A DNA stretch of 64,000 bases from Lysobacter solisilvae. Lineage in GTDB: Bacteria; Pseudomonadota; Gammaproteobacteria; Xanthomonadales; Xanthomonadaceae. A program made the translations under genes and the position numbers. The notes under the pieces are model-generated. The model was not told the origin of the DNA. It saw only the letters and a program-made list of their open reading frames with translations, and ran no database searches. The stretch lies in contig NZ_CP071518.1 of NCBI RefSeq assembly GCF_016613535.2, forward strand, positions 3,286,001 to 3,350,000, read 5' to 3'. Below are positions 1 to 8,405 of this stretch, piece after piece (positions within the stretch are counted from its first letter, which is position 1; each line of letters begins with the position of its first letter).

Positions 1-70
1 CGAGCTCCGCCGCCGTGGCCCCGGCGCAGAGCGAGGCGAGGATCCCAAAGATCACGATCTGCCCGCGCAT
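1..70 (-). CDS. N-terminus of an exported protein (cut by window edge)
   Basis: An ATG at 70 reading leftward gives MRGQIVIFGILASLCAGATA followed by AEL before the window ends. This is a basic n-region, a hydrophobic core and small residues before a likely signal peptidase I site (ATA-A). Only about 23 residues are visible, so the mature protein and its function are unknown. The 260 bases between this start and the decarboxylase stop hold no convincing gene. Confidence 0.5.
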   Translation of the reverse strand, partial: MRGQIVIFGILASLCAGATAAEL

Positions 71-332
71 GTCGCTCCCCCTGACGCCGCCTGGACACCC
101 GGACCACCGCAATGGTCCTCGCCCGAGCGTAGCACCGCGGGCGTGGACGGCAAGACCACCGCGCCAGCGAAGCAAAATGGCCGCTTGAACTCGAAGGGTC
201 CCGCTGCGGGACCGCGACCGGCACGGGCGCGACCCTGCGGAAGTTGGCGCCGGTCGCTTCGGCGTTGCGCGGGCCAGCCATGCCAGGCCGGGGCGAACCA
301 TCACGGGTCCGCAGGTGGATGGCGGCCCCCGG

Positions 333-1724
333 CTACCGGGTCGATTGCTTGAAGACCCGCACCATTGCGCCGGCACTCGCGACCACGTCCTGTTCGCTGG
401 TCGCCCAGTTCGACACCGATATCCGCATGGCCGCCAGGCCATGCCAGGTGGTGCCACTGGCCCAGCACGTGCCGTCCTCCTGCACGCCGGCAATCACCTG
501 CCGCGTCAGGGCGTCGTCGTCGCCGAAGCGCACCAGCACCTGGTTGAGCACCACCTCGTTGAGGATGCTGATGCCCGGCTCGGCGGACAGCAACGCGGCG
601 AACTGGCGGGCCCGCGCGCAGCAGCGATCCACCAGGTCGGCAACGCCATCGCGGCCCAGGGCCCGCAGGGTGGCGTACACCGGTATGCCGCGGGCCCGGC
701 GGGAGAATTCTGGCACCCAGTCGACGGCATCGCGTTCGGCGCCGTGCGTCTGGATGAGGTAGGCCGCGGCGGAGGTCATCGCGTCGCGATGGTCCTGCGC
801 GTGCCGCACGATGGCCACGCCGCTGTCGTAAGGCACGTTGAGCCACTTGTGCGCATCGGTGGCCCAGGAATCGGCCAGTTCGATCCCGTCGGCGAGTGCG
901 CGGTGGTCCTCGCTCGCACGCGCCCACAACCCGAATGCGCCGTCCACGTGCAACCAGGCGCCATGTGCCCGCGCAAGTTCGCCGATCTGCGGCAGCGGGT
1001 CGAACGCACCGGTATTCACGTTTCCCGCCTGCGCACACACGATCGTCGGCCCCCGCAGTGTGGCAAGCACTTCGGCCAGGCGTTCGGCCCGCATGCGTCC
1101 CTGGTCGTCGGCTTCCACGCGCACCAGGCTGCGCGTGCCCAGGCCGAGGTAGCGAAGCGCCACGTCCAGGGTGATGTGCGCTTCCTCCGAGGCGACCACG
1201 TGGATGCGCGGCGCGCCGGCCAGCCCGTCGGCCTCCACGTCCCACTCCGCCCTGCGCAGCACGCCGTGCCGCGCGGCGGCCAGGCAGGTGAAGTGCGCCA
1301 TCTGGCAGCCAGTGACGAAACCGACGCCGCTCCCGCGCGGAAGGTCGAACAGCTCGAGCAGCCAGCGGGCGGCGACCTCCTCCATCGCCGCGGTGATCGG
1401 CGAGATGGCGTGGATGCCGGCATTCTGGTCCCACGTGGACACCAGCCAGTCCGCCGCCAGCGCCACCGGCAACGAGCCACCGATGACGAAGCCGAAATAG
1501 CGTGGCGATGCACAGGCCGAAGCGCCACGGCCGGCGTGGCCGGCCAGCAGGTCGATCACGGCCGCCGGGTCTTCACCCTGCGCCGCGAGCGGCGAGTCGA
1601 GCGCGGCGATCAGCTCGTCGCGGCCAGCGCGCGCGCCGACGAAACGTTGCGGCAAGTCCTGCAGGAAGGCACGGGCATGCGCGTGGGCGCGCTCGAGCAG
1701 CGGATCGAAGGCATCGCGGGACAT
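333..1724 (-). CDS. PLP-dependent group II decarboxylase / aminotransferase-fold enzyme
   Basis: A 463-residue pyridoxal-phosphate enzyme of the aromatic/glutamate decarboxylase superfamily. Visible landmarks are the probable ring-stacking histidine in SEEAHITL (His183), the cofactor-binding aspartate in LHVDGAFG (Asp261) and the Schiff-base lysine in DAHKW (Lys293). Length and motif order fit L-amino-acid decarboxylases; the substrate (aromatic amino acid, glutamate or other) cannot be read from sequence. The frame stays open further upstream, but the ATG at 1724 is preferred because GGAG lies five bases before it and the earlier residues look non-coding. It is transcribed divergently from the GST gene. 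Confidence 0.85.
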   Translation of the reverse strand: MSRDAFDPLLERAHAHARAFLQDLPQRFVGARAGRDELIAALDSPLAAQGEDPAAVIDLLAGHAGRGASACASPRYFGFVIGGSLPVALAADWLVSTWDQNAGIHAISPITAAMEEVAARWLLELFDLPRGSGVGFVTGCQMAHFTCLAAARHGVLRRAEWDVEADGLAGAPRIHVVASEEAHITLDVALRYLGLGTRSLVRVEADDQGRMRAERLAEVLATLRGPTIVCAQAGNVNTGAFDPLPQIGELARAHGAWLHVDGAFGLWARASEDHRALADGIELADSWATDAHKWLNVPYDSGVAIVRHAQDHRDAMTSAAAYLIQTHGAERDAVDWVPEFSRRARGIPVYATLRALGRDGVADLVDRCCARARQFAALLSAEPGISILNEVVLNQVLVRFGDDDALTRQVIAGVQEDGTCWASGTTWHGLAAMRISVSNWATSEQDVVASAGAMVRVFKQSTR

Positions 1725-1926
1725 GGGAACTCCACGGCAGCGAGGACCTTCATCGTATCGCCTGGGAGCCGGCAGGCGAAAACCCCCGCTCCGGTGGGCC
1801 CCGGCGTTATCTTGGCCCGGCGCCGCCCGATCGCGGGGGGAGGACTCGAAAAATCCGGGGCTGGCCCGATGTCGATTCCAGGCTCCGTGCTTCGTCGTTG
1901 AGACAGACACCGCCACAAGGACACCC

Positions 1927-2589
1927 ATGCCCGCGCCCCTGCCCGTGCTATACGCCCATCCCTTCTCGTCGTACTGCCAGAAGGTGCTCACTGCGCTCTA
2001 CGAGAACGGCACGCCCTTTACGTATCGCAACCTGGAGGATGCGGGCGCTTCGTCGGAACTCGCCGCGCTCTGGCCGATGAAGCGATTCCCGGTGCTCGTC
2101 GACGGCGACCACACCGTGCTGGAGGCCAGCTGCATCATCGAGCACCTCGACCTCCACTACCCCGGCCCCACCCGGCTGGTCCCGGCCGATGCGAAGGCTG
2201 CGCTCGAGGTCAGGATGATGGATCGGTTCTTCGACAACTACATCTCGACGCCACAACAGAAGGTCGTGGCCGACAGCCTGCGTCCTGCAGCGGTCCGCGA
2301 CGCCTACGGCACAGCAGAGGCGCGGGCCATGCTCGACACTGCGTACGCCTGGCTCGACCAGCGGATGGCCGACCGTATCTGGGCCGCCGGGAATCGATTC
2401 ACCCTCGCCGACTGCGCGGCCGCCCCGTTCCTGTTCTACGCCGACTGGACCCACGCAATCGATGCCGGATTCCGGAATGTCCACGCCTATCGCGCGCGGT
2501 TGCTGGCGCGGCCATCGTTCGCGCGTGCCGTGGACGAGGCGCGGCCGTATCGAAGCTACTTCCCGTTGGGGGCGCCGGATCGGGACTGA
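1927..2589 (+). CDS. Glutathione S-transferase family protein
   Basis: 220 residues with an N-terminal thioredoxin-like domain (LYAHPFSSYCQKV, then a FPVLVDGDHTVLEAS segment typical of the GST glutathione site, with cis-Pro before Val and E-A-S) and an all-helical C-terminal domain with the structural FTLADCAAAPFL motif. It probably conjugates glutathione or acts as a stress-related thiol transferase in the cytoplasm; the substrate is unknown. The ATG at 1927 has AAGGA at suitable spacing; the longer open frame upstream is rejected because it lacks GST sequence. Confidence 0.88.
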   Translation: MPAPLPVLYAHPFSSYCQKVLTALYENGTPFTYRNLEDAGASSELAALWPMKRFPVLVDGDHTVLEASCIIEHLDLHYPGPTRLVPADAKAALEVRMMDRFFDNYISTPQQKVVADSLRPAAVRDAYGTAEARAMLDTAYAWLDQRMADRIWAAGNRFTLADCAAAPFLFYADWTHAIDAGFRNVHAYRARLLARPSFARAVDEARPYRSYFPLGAPDRD

Positions 2590-2768
2590 TGCCCGACCAG
2601 GCGCCGTCCGCCGGTGCAATGCCGTCGATCATTCCTTCAGTTGCGTTGCGCGCGACCCAGGCGCATCTGCTTGTGCAGGGCGTCCTGCGCCGCGGCCGCC
2701 GCCGTGCGGCCACCGGCACCGCGCCGGAGTCAGGTCCAGGCGCCTCGCAGCCGGCGACCACGCGCGGC

Positions 2769-3410
2769 TCAGGCCCTCGAACTCTTGCTCCGGGGTACCG
2801 CGTTGGCGGTGTTGAACGCCACCGCTTCGCGTAGCAGCGCCTTCAGGGCGCCCTTGTCCAGCTTGTCGCCCTGGCGGTAGTCGATCGCTCGCCACTTGTT
2901 GCCGCCGAGCCCGGCGTTGAAGAGCCTGCCGTGGTCGGCCAGTCGCGCACCGTGGAAAAAGGTCAGCTTCACCTTGTCCTTGTGCGCGTTGGCCAGGACA
3001 TACATCCCCTCGTGCGACCAGACCGGAGTGCCCATCCACTTCCATTCTTCGATGACCTCGGGGTCGACCTGGTGGATGAGCTTGCGGATTTCAGCCAGCC
3101 GCTCGCCACGCCAGTCGCCGAGGCTTTCAATCCTGGCGTCGATGCGCCGCGCGGCGCTTACTGTCTGCACGGACTCTGCACCGGCCTTGCGCGGGGCCGC
3201 CCTCGCGGCCACTCGTTTGGCCGGTGTCTTCTTCGCCGCGACTTTCCTGGCCGGAGCCTTGTTCGCGGCGACCTTCTTCGCAGCAACTTTGCGCACCGCG
3301 ACCTTCTTCGCCACGACCTTCTTGGCCGCCACCGGCTTCACCGCGACCTTCTTCGACGCGGTCCGCTCCGCGCTGGCTTTGCCTGCACTGGTGCTCTTCT
3401 TCCCGACCAT
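2769..3410 (-). CDS. DUF1801 protein with histone-H1-like Lys/Ala-rich N-terminus
   Basis: 213 residues in two parts. Residues 1 to about 80 are a low-complexity tail built of KKVAAKK/RKVAAKK-type units resembling histone-H1-like bacterial DNA-binding tails. Residues about 90-205 are a DUF1801 (YdhG-like) domain with the typical EEWKWMGTPVWSHEG and KVKLTFFHGA stretches. The function of DUF1801 is not established; the basic tail suggests nucleic-acid binding (inference). AAGGAG lies eight bases before the ATG. It is the last gene of a same-strand group; a second DUF1801 gene begins the group at 5289. Confidence 0.82.
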   Translation of the reverse strand: MVGKKSTSAGKASAERTASKKVAVKPVAAKKVVAKKVAVRKVAAKKVAANKAPARKVAAKKTPAKRVAARAAPRKAGAESVQTVSAARRIDARIESLGDWRGERLAEIRKLIHQVDPEVIEEWKWMGTPVWSHEGMYVLANAHKDKVKLTFFHGARLADHGRLFNAGLGGNKWRAIDYRQGDKLDKGALKALLREAVAFNTANAVPRSKSSRA

Positions 3411-3437
3411 CTGGTTCGCTCCTTGGACTGGCCAGCC

Positions 3438-3680
3438 TCAACCGCCGTGATCAGCCGCCTGTTCGCCGGCGCGCGAGCGGCCACGCCACTTGGCGGCATA
3501 GGGCAGCGCGAACATGTACAGCCCGGTGACCAGCAGCAAGGCAAGCGGCACCAGCGTCGCCAAACCCACCCATACCGCAATCTGCCCCTTCCCCATGACG
3601 ACCAGGTTGGCGATCACCGCCAGCGTGAAAGCGATCGACAGCCAGCGATGGAACTGCCGGATCCATTTGTTCCAGTTCAA
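3438..3680 (-). CDS. Small two-helix membrane protein (TTG start)
   Basis: 80 residues: a short amphipathic N-terminus (NWNKWIRQFHRWLS), two hydrophobic helices (about residues 14-32 and 37-58) and a basic, glycine-rich tail. The pattern resembles the single PepSY-associated TM helix family in overall style, but no function can be assigned. The start is TTG at 3680, chosen because a near-perfect AGGAGGTG lies six bases upstream and no ATG is available at the N-terminus. It sits between the VOC gene and the DUF1801 gene on the same strand. Confidence 0.7.
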   Translation of the reverse strand: MNWNKWIRQFHRWLSIAFTLAVIANLVVMGKGQIAVWVGLATLVPLALLLVTGLYMFALPYAAKWRGRSRAGEQAADHGG

Positions 3681-3812
3681 GGGACACCTCCTGGTGAAGT
3701 CGCGTCCGATGGATTCGGACGCCTTGAAGAATCGGTCGAGCCATCGCCTTTGTTTCCTGGCCCCCCGACAGATGCCGGCATGCGGGTTCTCCGCATGCGC
3801 GATGCGGGAGGC

Positions 3813-4223
3813 TCAGCCCGGCCGCGCCTGGGTCATCTTCCATCCGTTGCCCGAGGGATCGCGGAAGCTGGCGTCCACGGTGCCGTAGCGCTCCACCGGC
3901 TCCTGCGTGAACTCCACGCCGCGGGCCTGCATGCGCTCGAATGCGGCGCGACAGTCGTCGACCACCAGCAGCAGCGGCGGCATGCCCCCCTTGGCAACGA
4001 TCTCGCGCAGGCTCTGCGCGGTCGCTGCGTCCACCGTGGGGGCCTGCGGCGTGAACAGGCCCAGCTGGAAGTCCGGCTGGTCGGGATGCTGCACGGTAAG
4101 CCAGCGGTAATTTCCGTTGCGCGCGTCGGTATGGACGCGGAATCCAAGCCGCTGGACATAGAATTCAAGGGCTTCGTCCTGGTCGCGGACGTACAACCCG
4201 GCTACTGCGACACCCTGGTTCAT
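3813..4223 (-). CDS. VOC family protein (glyoxalase/bleomycin-resistance fold)
   Basis: 136 residues with two beta-alpha-beta-beta-beta modules: GLYVRDQDEALEFYVQRLGF at the start, LLLVVDDCRAAFERMQARGV in the second half, ending in FRDPSGNGWKM, the usual VOC C-terminal strand. Such proteins bind a metal and act as lyases, dioxygenases or antibiotic-binding proteins; the ligand is unknown. Its ATG overlaps the stop of the AraC regulator by four bases (ATGA), so the two are translationally coupled, which suggests that the regulator controls or senses the VOC substrate (inference). GGAGGAGG precedes the start. Confidence 0.87.
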   Translation of the reverse strand: MNQGVAVAGLYVRDQDEALEFYVQRLGFRVHTDARNGNYRWLTVQHPDQPDFQLGLFTPQAPTVDAATAQSLREIVAKGGMPPLLLVVDDCRAAFERMQARGVEFTQEPVERYGTVDASFRDPSGNGWKMTQARPG

Positions 4224-4735
4224 GGGACCTCCTCCGTGTTTGGAGGCTCTTTTATACCCACGGCCTCCTGCCTACGCTTCTCCGAAACTGCGATGGTGAG
4301 TCCGGGCCGGTGGGCCGCGCTGACGAAGCAGGCCGGCACCTGTTCGAGCGCGTGTTCCGCGGCCTTCTGGCGCGCGCGCAGTTCGCTGGGGCTTTGACCG
4401 GTGACGTCGCGGAACGTGCGTCCGAACGTCCCCAGGCTGTTCCAGCCGGTCTGCAGGGCGATGTCGATGATCGGCAGGTCGGTGTCGCGCAGCAGTGCCG
4501 ACGCACGCTCGAGCCGGCGCGTCAACAGGTAGCGGTGCGGCGGGACGCCGAAGGCGTCCTTGAACGAGCGGGCGAAATGAGCTTCGGAGACACCGCTCAC
4601 CTGCGCCACGCGCCGGACCGGCCATTCCTCGTGCGAGGCCACGTCCATCCGGTCCTTCGCGCGCAGGAGCCGGCGCAACAGCCGGGGGTCCTGGCCGACC
4701 GGGCCTTGGCCTTCGCTTCCATTCGCTTTTGCCAC
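4220..4735 (-). CDS. AraC family transcriptional regulator (HTH-only form)
   Basis: About 171 residues, nearly all occupied by a double helix-turn-helix AraC domain: VRRVAQVSGVSEAHFARSFK for the first HTH, then DIALQTGWNSLGTFGRTFRD for the second, followed by a GQSPSELR motif. There is no large N-terminal sensor domain, so effector sensing is not obvious. The GTG start at 4735 has GAGG seven bases upstream; the extra upstream open frame runs into the preceding gene's region and is not homologous. It overlaps the VOC start by four bases. Confidence 0.85.
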   Translation of the reverse strand: MAKANGSEGQGPVGQDPRLLRRLLRAKDRMDVASHEEWPVRRVAQVSGVSEAHFARSFKDAFGVPPHRYLLTRRLERASALLRDTDLPIIDIALQTGWNSLGTFGRTFRDVTGQSPSELRARQKAAEHALEQVPACFVSAAHRPGLTIAVSEKRRQEAVGIKEPPNTEEVP

Positions 4736-4761
4736 GTACTTACCTCGGTTTGATCGGGGGC

Positions 4762-5289
4762 CTACATCCGCTCGCCGGGCAACTGGCTGGCCTGCTTCAC
4801 CCAGGCGGCGAACTGGGCCTCGTCGAGCGTGTCGTGCTGGCGGATGTCGAGGTAGCGCGTGTCCTGGCTCCTGGACGCGCCCGGTGGAACAGGACGCAGC
4901 GCTGCACCTCGGAAGAAAGCCACTTTCACGTAGTGGGCGTAGCAATGATAGGAGAGGAACCAGCCATCGCCGTCGATGCCATAAAAAGGCGAGTTCCATT
5001 TCACTGCCTTGTGCACGCCGGGGACGGTGCGCTCGATGATCGCGTCAAGGCGACGCCCCACTTCGTGCTTCCACCCAGGCATGGCCGCGATGTAGGCCTG
5101 CACGGGCGCGTCACCTTCGCCTTTTGGGATCTGCGGATTGCCACCGGCAAGCAGTTTCGGCGTCGAGGCCGGGGCCTTTGTATCGACGGCTGTTTTCGTC
5201 CGCGCAGTCTGCCTCGGCTTGCGCGGACTGCGTGGGGCGGCCGCCTTCGCGACAACTTTCGCCGGTGGGTTCTGCGTCGTGCCGGCCAT
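4762..5289 (-). CDS. DUF1801 domain protein
   Basis: 175 residues: a Lys/Arg/Pro/Ala-rich N-terminal tail (about 1-50) followed by a DUF1801 domain with AVKWNSPFYGIDGDGWFLSY and a KVAFFRGAALRPVPPG segment. The domain is widespread and of unknown biochemical function. It is the first gene of a minus-strand series (DUF1801, AraC, VOC, small membrane protein, DUF1801) separated by short gaps, so they may share transcription. The basic tail parallels that of the other DUF1801 protein at 2769-3410. Confidence 0.82.
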   Translation of the reverse strand: MAGTTQNPPAKVVAKAAAPRSPRKPRQTARTKTAVDTKAPASTPKLLAGGNPQIPKGEGDAPVQAYIAAMPGWKHEVGRRLDAIIERTVPGVHKAVKWNSPFYGIDGDGWFLSYHCYAHYVKVAFFRGAALRPVPPGASRSQDTRYLDIRQHDTLDEAQFAAWVKQASQLPGERM

Positions 5290-5492
5290 GGCTTCACTCC
5301 AGTGGATCGACCCGGCGGCGGGTCTGGATCGTGATCGAAGCGGGCCGCTTCACCGGCTGGACCGGCGGTCAGGCCCTGCAGTGTGCCCAAGCCTATCGCA
5401 GCGGCGCACCGGCCCGCGATGGCTGGGGACGCCTCCCGGGGGACTGCCTGCCCAGGCCCCTGACTGTCGAGCCATGGCCCCTCATTCGGCCC

Positions 5493-5535
5493 TTGCATAT
5501 CGTTTTGCGATATCGTATATATCGTCCACCGATAT
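5493..5535 (+). promoter_or_regulatory. Promoter with two 17-bp palindromic operators upstream of DUF2975-Xre pair
   Basis: TTGCAT (5493-5498), 17 bases, then TATATA (5516-5521) form a strong sigma-70-like promoter. Two perfect inverted repeats of identical architecture overlap it: ATATCG-TTTTG-CGATAT (5497-5513) in the spacer and ATATCG-TCCAC-CGATAT (5519-5535) over the -10 and probable start point. Their centres are 22 bp apart, about two helical turns, so two dimers could bind the same face. The obvious candidate ligand is the Xre-type regulator encoded at 6085, implying autorepression. Confidence 0.7.
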
Positions 5536-5553
5536 CCCCTCGAGGTGCACACC

Positions 5554-6081
5554 GTGACCACTGCCCCGAACCCCCTCGTCCTGGCCCGACCCCTGATCCG
5601 GGTGCTGATCGTCCTGAACACCCTGTATGCCCTCGCCATCGGCGGGCTGCTGGTCGCCACCCTCGTCTCTCCGACCTTCACCTTCGAGGCGCTCGGCGGC
5701 GGCAAGGCCAACTCCGTCTGGGAGCTGCGCAACTCGCTGCGCGCCATCGTGGTCGTCGGCCTCCTCGCCGCCTATGTCACTTATCGCGTGCTGCGCGAAT
5801 TGCTGGCCATCGTCGACACGGTTCGTGACGGCGACCCGTTCGTCGCCGGCAATGCCCGCCGACTGCAGGCGATCGCCTGGTGGGTGTTGGCCGGCGAAGG
5901 CCTGCGGCTGGTGGTCGGCGCCATTGCCTGGAGCGCCGCCCGCGCCGCGCCCGCGCTGAAGATGGACATCGACGTCGGATTCTCCTTCGCCCCGTGGCTG
6001 GCCGTGCTGCTGCTGTTCGTGCTGGCACGCGTGTTCGAGCACGGCGCACGAATGCGCGCCGACCTGGAAGGCACGGTGTAA
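5554..6081 (+). CDS. DUF2975 family membrane protein
   Basis: About 175 residues with four predicted transmembrane helices (starting near LIRVLIVLNTLYALAIGG, then helices around residues 60-80, 105-125 and 140-160). DUF2975 proteins are typically encoded next to a small Cro/CI-type regulator, exactly as here, three bases from the stop; the role of the pair is not established but by analogy may be signal transfer from membrane to DNA. The GTG at 5554 is preferred over the GTG at 5545 because CGAGG lies seven to eight bases before it. Confidence 0.82.
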   Translation: MTTAPNPLVLARPLIRVLIVLNTLYALAIGGLLVATLVSPTFTFEALGGGKANSVWELRNSLRAIVVVGLLAAYVTYRVLRELLAIVDTVRDGDPFVAGNARRLQAIAWWVLAGEGLRLVVGAIAWSAARAAPALKMDIDVGFSFAPWLAVLLLFVLARVFEHGARMRADLEGTV

Positions 6082-6084
6082 GCC

Positions 6085-6306
6085 ATGGCCATCCTGGTCC
6101 ACCTCGACGACAAGCTGCATGAGCGCCGCATGACGCTCACCGAACTGGCCGCGCGCGTCGACATCACCGTCGCCAACCTGTCGATCCTGAAGACCGGCAA
6201 GGCCAAGGCCATCCGCTTCTCCACGCTCGAGGCGATCTGCGCGGCGCTCGAGTGCCAGCCCGGCGACCTGCTCGCCTTCGATCCCACGCAGCCGCCCCAG
6301 GAGTAA
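6085..6306 (+). CDS. Small Cro/CI (Xre, YozG-like) helix-turn-helix regulator
   Basis: 73 residues, essentially one HTH: LDDKLHERRMTLTELAARVD, TVANLSILKTGKAKAIRFST, LEAICAALECQPGDLL. This is the compact regulator class that accompanies DUF2975 proteins. Its start lies three bases after the DUF2975 stop, so the genes form an operon. The two palindromes in the operon promoter (5497-5535) are plausible binding sites. The membrane partner might control its activity, but that is inference. Confidence 0.9.
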   Translation: MAILVHLDDKLHERRMTLTELAARVDITVANLSILKTGKAKAIRFSTLEAICAALECQPGDLLAFDPTQPPQE

Positions 6307-6310
6307 GCAC

Positions 6311-6775
6311 ATGACCGCCCTCGCCCGCTTCTTCGCTTCCGACTCCCAGCGCCACGACGGCGTCCGCCCGGTACAGATCTGGGGCCTGCGCCTGTTCTTC
6401 TTCCTGATGCTGGTCTTCGTCACGCCCTTCGCCTGGCGCGTGCTGCTGACGCACGAGGGGCCCTGGGACCCGCTGCGCGCGATCGCGTTCGCCGTGTGGG
6501 CGACCTATCCCGCGCTCGCCTTCTTCGGGTTGCTCAATCCCCTGCGCTGGTTGCCGCTGATGTTCTTCACCATCGGCTACAAGGCGGTATGGCTGGCCTT
6601 CGTCGCCTATCCGCTGTGGCAGGCCGGCACGCTCTGGGGCACGCCCACCGGCGAGATCGCGAGCTCGTTCCTCGCACTGCCCCTGCTGGCGGCGGTGGTT
6701 CCCTGGGGCTACGCATGGCGGACGTACTTTGCCTGGCCGCGGCGTGGGTTCCAGTCGCGACCGGTGTCAGCCTAG
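6311..6775 (+). CDS. Polytopic membrane protein of unknown function
   Basis: 154 residues with four hydrophobic helices (about 26-48, 60-78, 84-104, 118-136) and a basic C-terminus. It does not match a family I recognise. It starts four bases after the Xre stop, with a GGAG that overlaps the end of that gene, so it is the third gene of the DUF2975-Xre operon and would come under the same promoter and operators. Confidence 0.75.
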   Translation: MTALARFFASDSQRHDGVRPVQIWGLRLFFFLMLVFVTPFAWRVLLTHEGPWDPLRAIAFAVWATYPALAFFGLLNPLRWLPLMFFTIGYKAVWLAFVAYPLWQAGTLWGTPTGEIASSFLALPLLAAVVPWGYAWRTYFAWPRRGFQSRPVSA

Positions 6776-6808
6776 GGCCGGACCGGCCATTACCTGCGGA
6801 GCATGGGC

Positions 6809-7498
6809 ATGAATGGCATCACCTGGATCCACATCGCCGGCGGCATGGTCGCGCTGGCCACCGGCGCGGTGGCCTTCGCCGTTCGCAAGGGCGGCCGCGT
6901 CCACGTGCAGGCCGGCATCGCATTCGCCGTGTCCATGCTCGTTTTGGGCATCACCGCGGCATACCTGTCGCCGCTGCGGACGCCGGCCGAGTCACCGGTC
7001 GGCGGGCTCATGGTCTGCTACTTCGCCGCCACCGGGTGGATGGCCGCGCGCCGGCGCAGCGGTGTGCCGGGCCGCTTCGAGAAGATCGCCTGCGCCGCCG
7101 TACTGTTCATCGCGATGGCCATCATCGCCAAGGGTATCCGGCTGGCACTGGGTCCACCGCCTGCGGTGTTTGTCCCGCCTGGTCCGATCGAACTGCTGGT
7201 GCTGGGCAGCATCTGCCTGCTGTCGGGCCTGGGAGACCTGCGATGGATCCTGCGCGGCACCCTGTCGGCCATGCAGCGCATTACCCGGCACCTGTGGCGC
7301 ATGTGCTTCGCTTTTTTCATCGCCACCGGCTCGTTCTTCCTCGGGCAGCAGGACATCCTGCCCGAAGCCGTGCGCGGCTCGCCGATCCTGTTCGGCCTGG
7401 CCTTCGCGCCGTTCGGATTGTTGCTGTACTGGCTCGTGCGGGTGAGGCTTTCCCGCCGCAACAACCCGGCAAGGCCAGAAGTCACCGAAGGGGCTTGA
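6809..7498 (+). CDS. Seven-helix membrane protein (DUF2306-like)
   Basis: About 229 residues with repeated hydrophobic segments beginning WIHIAGGMVALATGAVAFAV and a basic loop after each pair, ending RLSRRNNPARPE. The N-terminal IHIAGGxxAL motif followed by a KGGRVHVQAG turn is reminiscent of DUF2306 proteins; function unknown. ATGs lie at 6803 and 6809; the second is favoured because GGAG at 6798-6801 is too close to the first. It may be the last gene of the 5554-7498 operon (34-base gap). Confidence 0.72.
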   Translation: MNGITWIHIAGGMVALATGAVAFAVRKGGRVHVQAGIAFAVSMLVLGITAAYLSPLRTPAESPVGGLMVCYFAATGWMAARRRSGVPGRFEKIACAAVLFIAMAIIAKGIRLALGPPPAVFVPPGPIELLVLGSICLLSGLGDLRWILRGTLSAMQRITRHLWRMCFAFFIATGSFFLGQQDILPEAVRGSPILFGLAFAPFGLLLYWLVRVRLSRRNNPARPEVTEGA

Positions 7499-7530
7499 CG
7501 GTCGTCCTGTCTTGCCCAGGCGCGGAAGTG

Positions 7531-7818
7531 TCAGTCGATCATGTCGCCCAGGTCGCTCACGCCGAGCGTGAACCACGCCACCGCCAGGCCCAGCGCGATC
7601 CGCAGCAACAGCGGGATCGGCACGCCTGCCCGCTTCGCTAGCACACGGCGCACCGCCGGCATGTACGCCAGAGACAACACCAGGCCCACGGCGCCGGGAA
7701 CGGGGTGGACCAGCCACAGGTTCGCGACACCGATGGCGAACACGCAGGTACCGAAGATCGCATCGACGCAGCGCGAGGCCAACGAGGCGTCGCGTGTGCC
7801 GGCCGTTGTCTGGTTCAC
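7531..7818 (-). CDS. Small membrane protein coupled to the 7815-8405 gene
   Basis: 95 residues with two or three hydrophobic helices (CVDAIFGTCVFAIGVANLWL, PGAVGLVLSLAYMPAVRRVL, and a C-terminal ALGLAVAWFTLGVSDLG). The frame is open for another 130 codons upstream, but GTG at 7818 is the start: AGGAGG lies six bases before it, and the GTGA sequence overlaps the stop of the upstream gene, indicating translational coupling. No family recognised. Confidence 0.7.
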   Translation of the reverse strand: MNQTTAGTRDASLASRCVDAIFGTCVFAIGVANLWLVHPVPGAVGLVLSLAYMPAVRRVLAKRAGVPIPLLLRIALGLAVAWFTLGVSDLGDMID

Positions 7819-8405
7819 GGAGTACCTCCTGCAGCCGCCTCGTCGCGCGCGGCCTTGGAAAACACCAGCGCCGCGACCATCCAGGGCACGGCGAAGCCCG
7901 CCGTCAGGAAGGTCTCCAGGCCGATGCCGGGCCCGTCGCGCTCCATGCCGCCCAGTGCCAGCCCCACTCCCGCCGCCAGCAGCTGGGCCAGTGCAGTCGC
8001 GGCCATGGCCCGTGCCATTCCGCGCGCCCTGAACTTCGCGGCCAGCGCCCCGGCGGCGGCCACCAGCAGGACGCCGCCGAACATCAGGTTGAGCGGGTTG
8101 TGCTCGCTGCCGAACATGCCCACCGCGAGGTTGACCCAGACGGTAAGGAACCCTGTCGCCACCGCGATCGCAAAGCCCATCCGGTAGACGGTGTTGCCGC
8201 TCAGCCACGTGGCCAGTTCATACAGCGCGCACGCGGTCCCCAGCATCACCCCCATCGCGATGAAGTCCGACCCGGTCCACACCACTTCGTGGGTGAACTG
8301 CATCGCCACGGCGGGCAGCAGCAGCAGGGCCGCCGCCCCGCCCCAGATCAGCGGGCGCCAAGGGTTGCGCCCGCGGCGAGGTTGGGGAACGGGATGGGTG
8401 GTCAT
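7815..8405 (-). CDS. Five- to six-helix membrane protein of unknown function
   Basis: 196 residues: a basic proline-rich N-terminus (HPVPQPRRGRNPWRP), then helices at about 18-38, 45-65, 72-95, 107-122, 130-150 and 165-182. SGNTVYRMGFAIAVATGFLT and the following NLMFGGVLLVAAAG are characteristic of an uncharacterised membrane family frequent in Proteobacteria; I cannot name it. It is followed by a coupled small membrane protein, and the two may form a membrane complex (inference). Confidence 0.75.
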   Translation of the reverse strand: MTTHPVPQPRRGRNPWRPLIWGGAAALLLLPAVAMQFTHEVVWTGSDFIAMGVMLGTACALYELATWLSGNTVYRMGFAIAVATGFLTVWVNLAVGMFGSEHNPLNLMFGGVLLVAAAGALAAKFRARGMARAMAATALAQLLAAGVGLALGGMERDGPGIGLETFLTAGFAVPWMVAALVFSKAARDEAAAGGTP

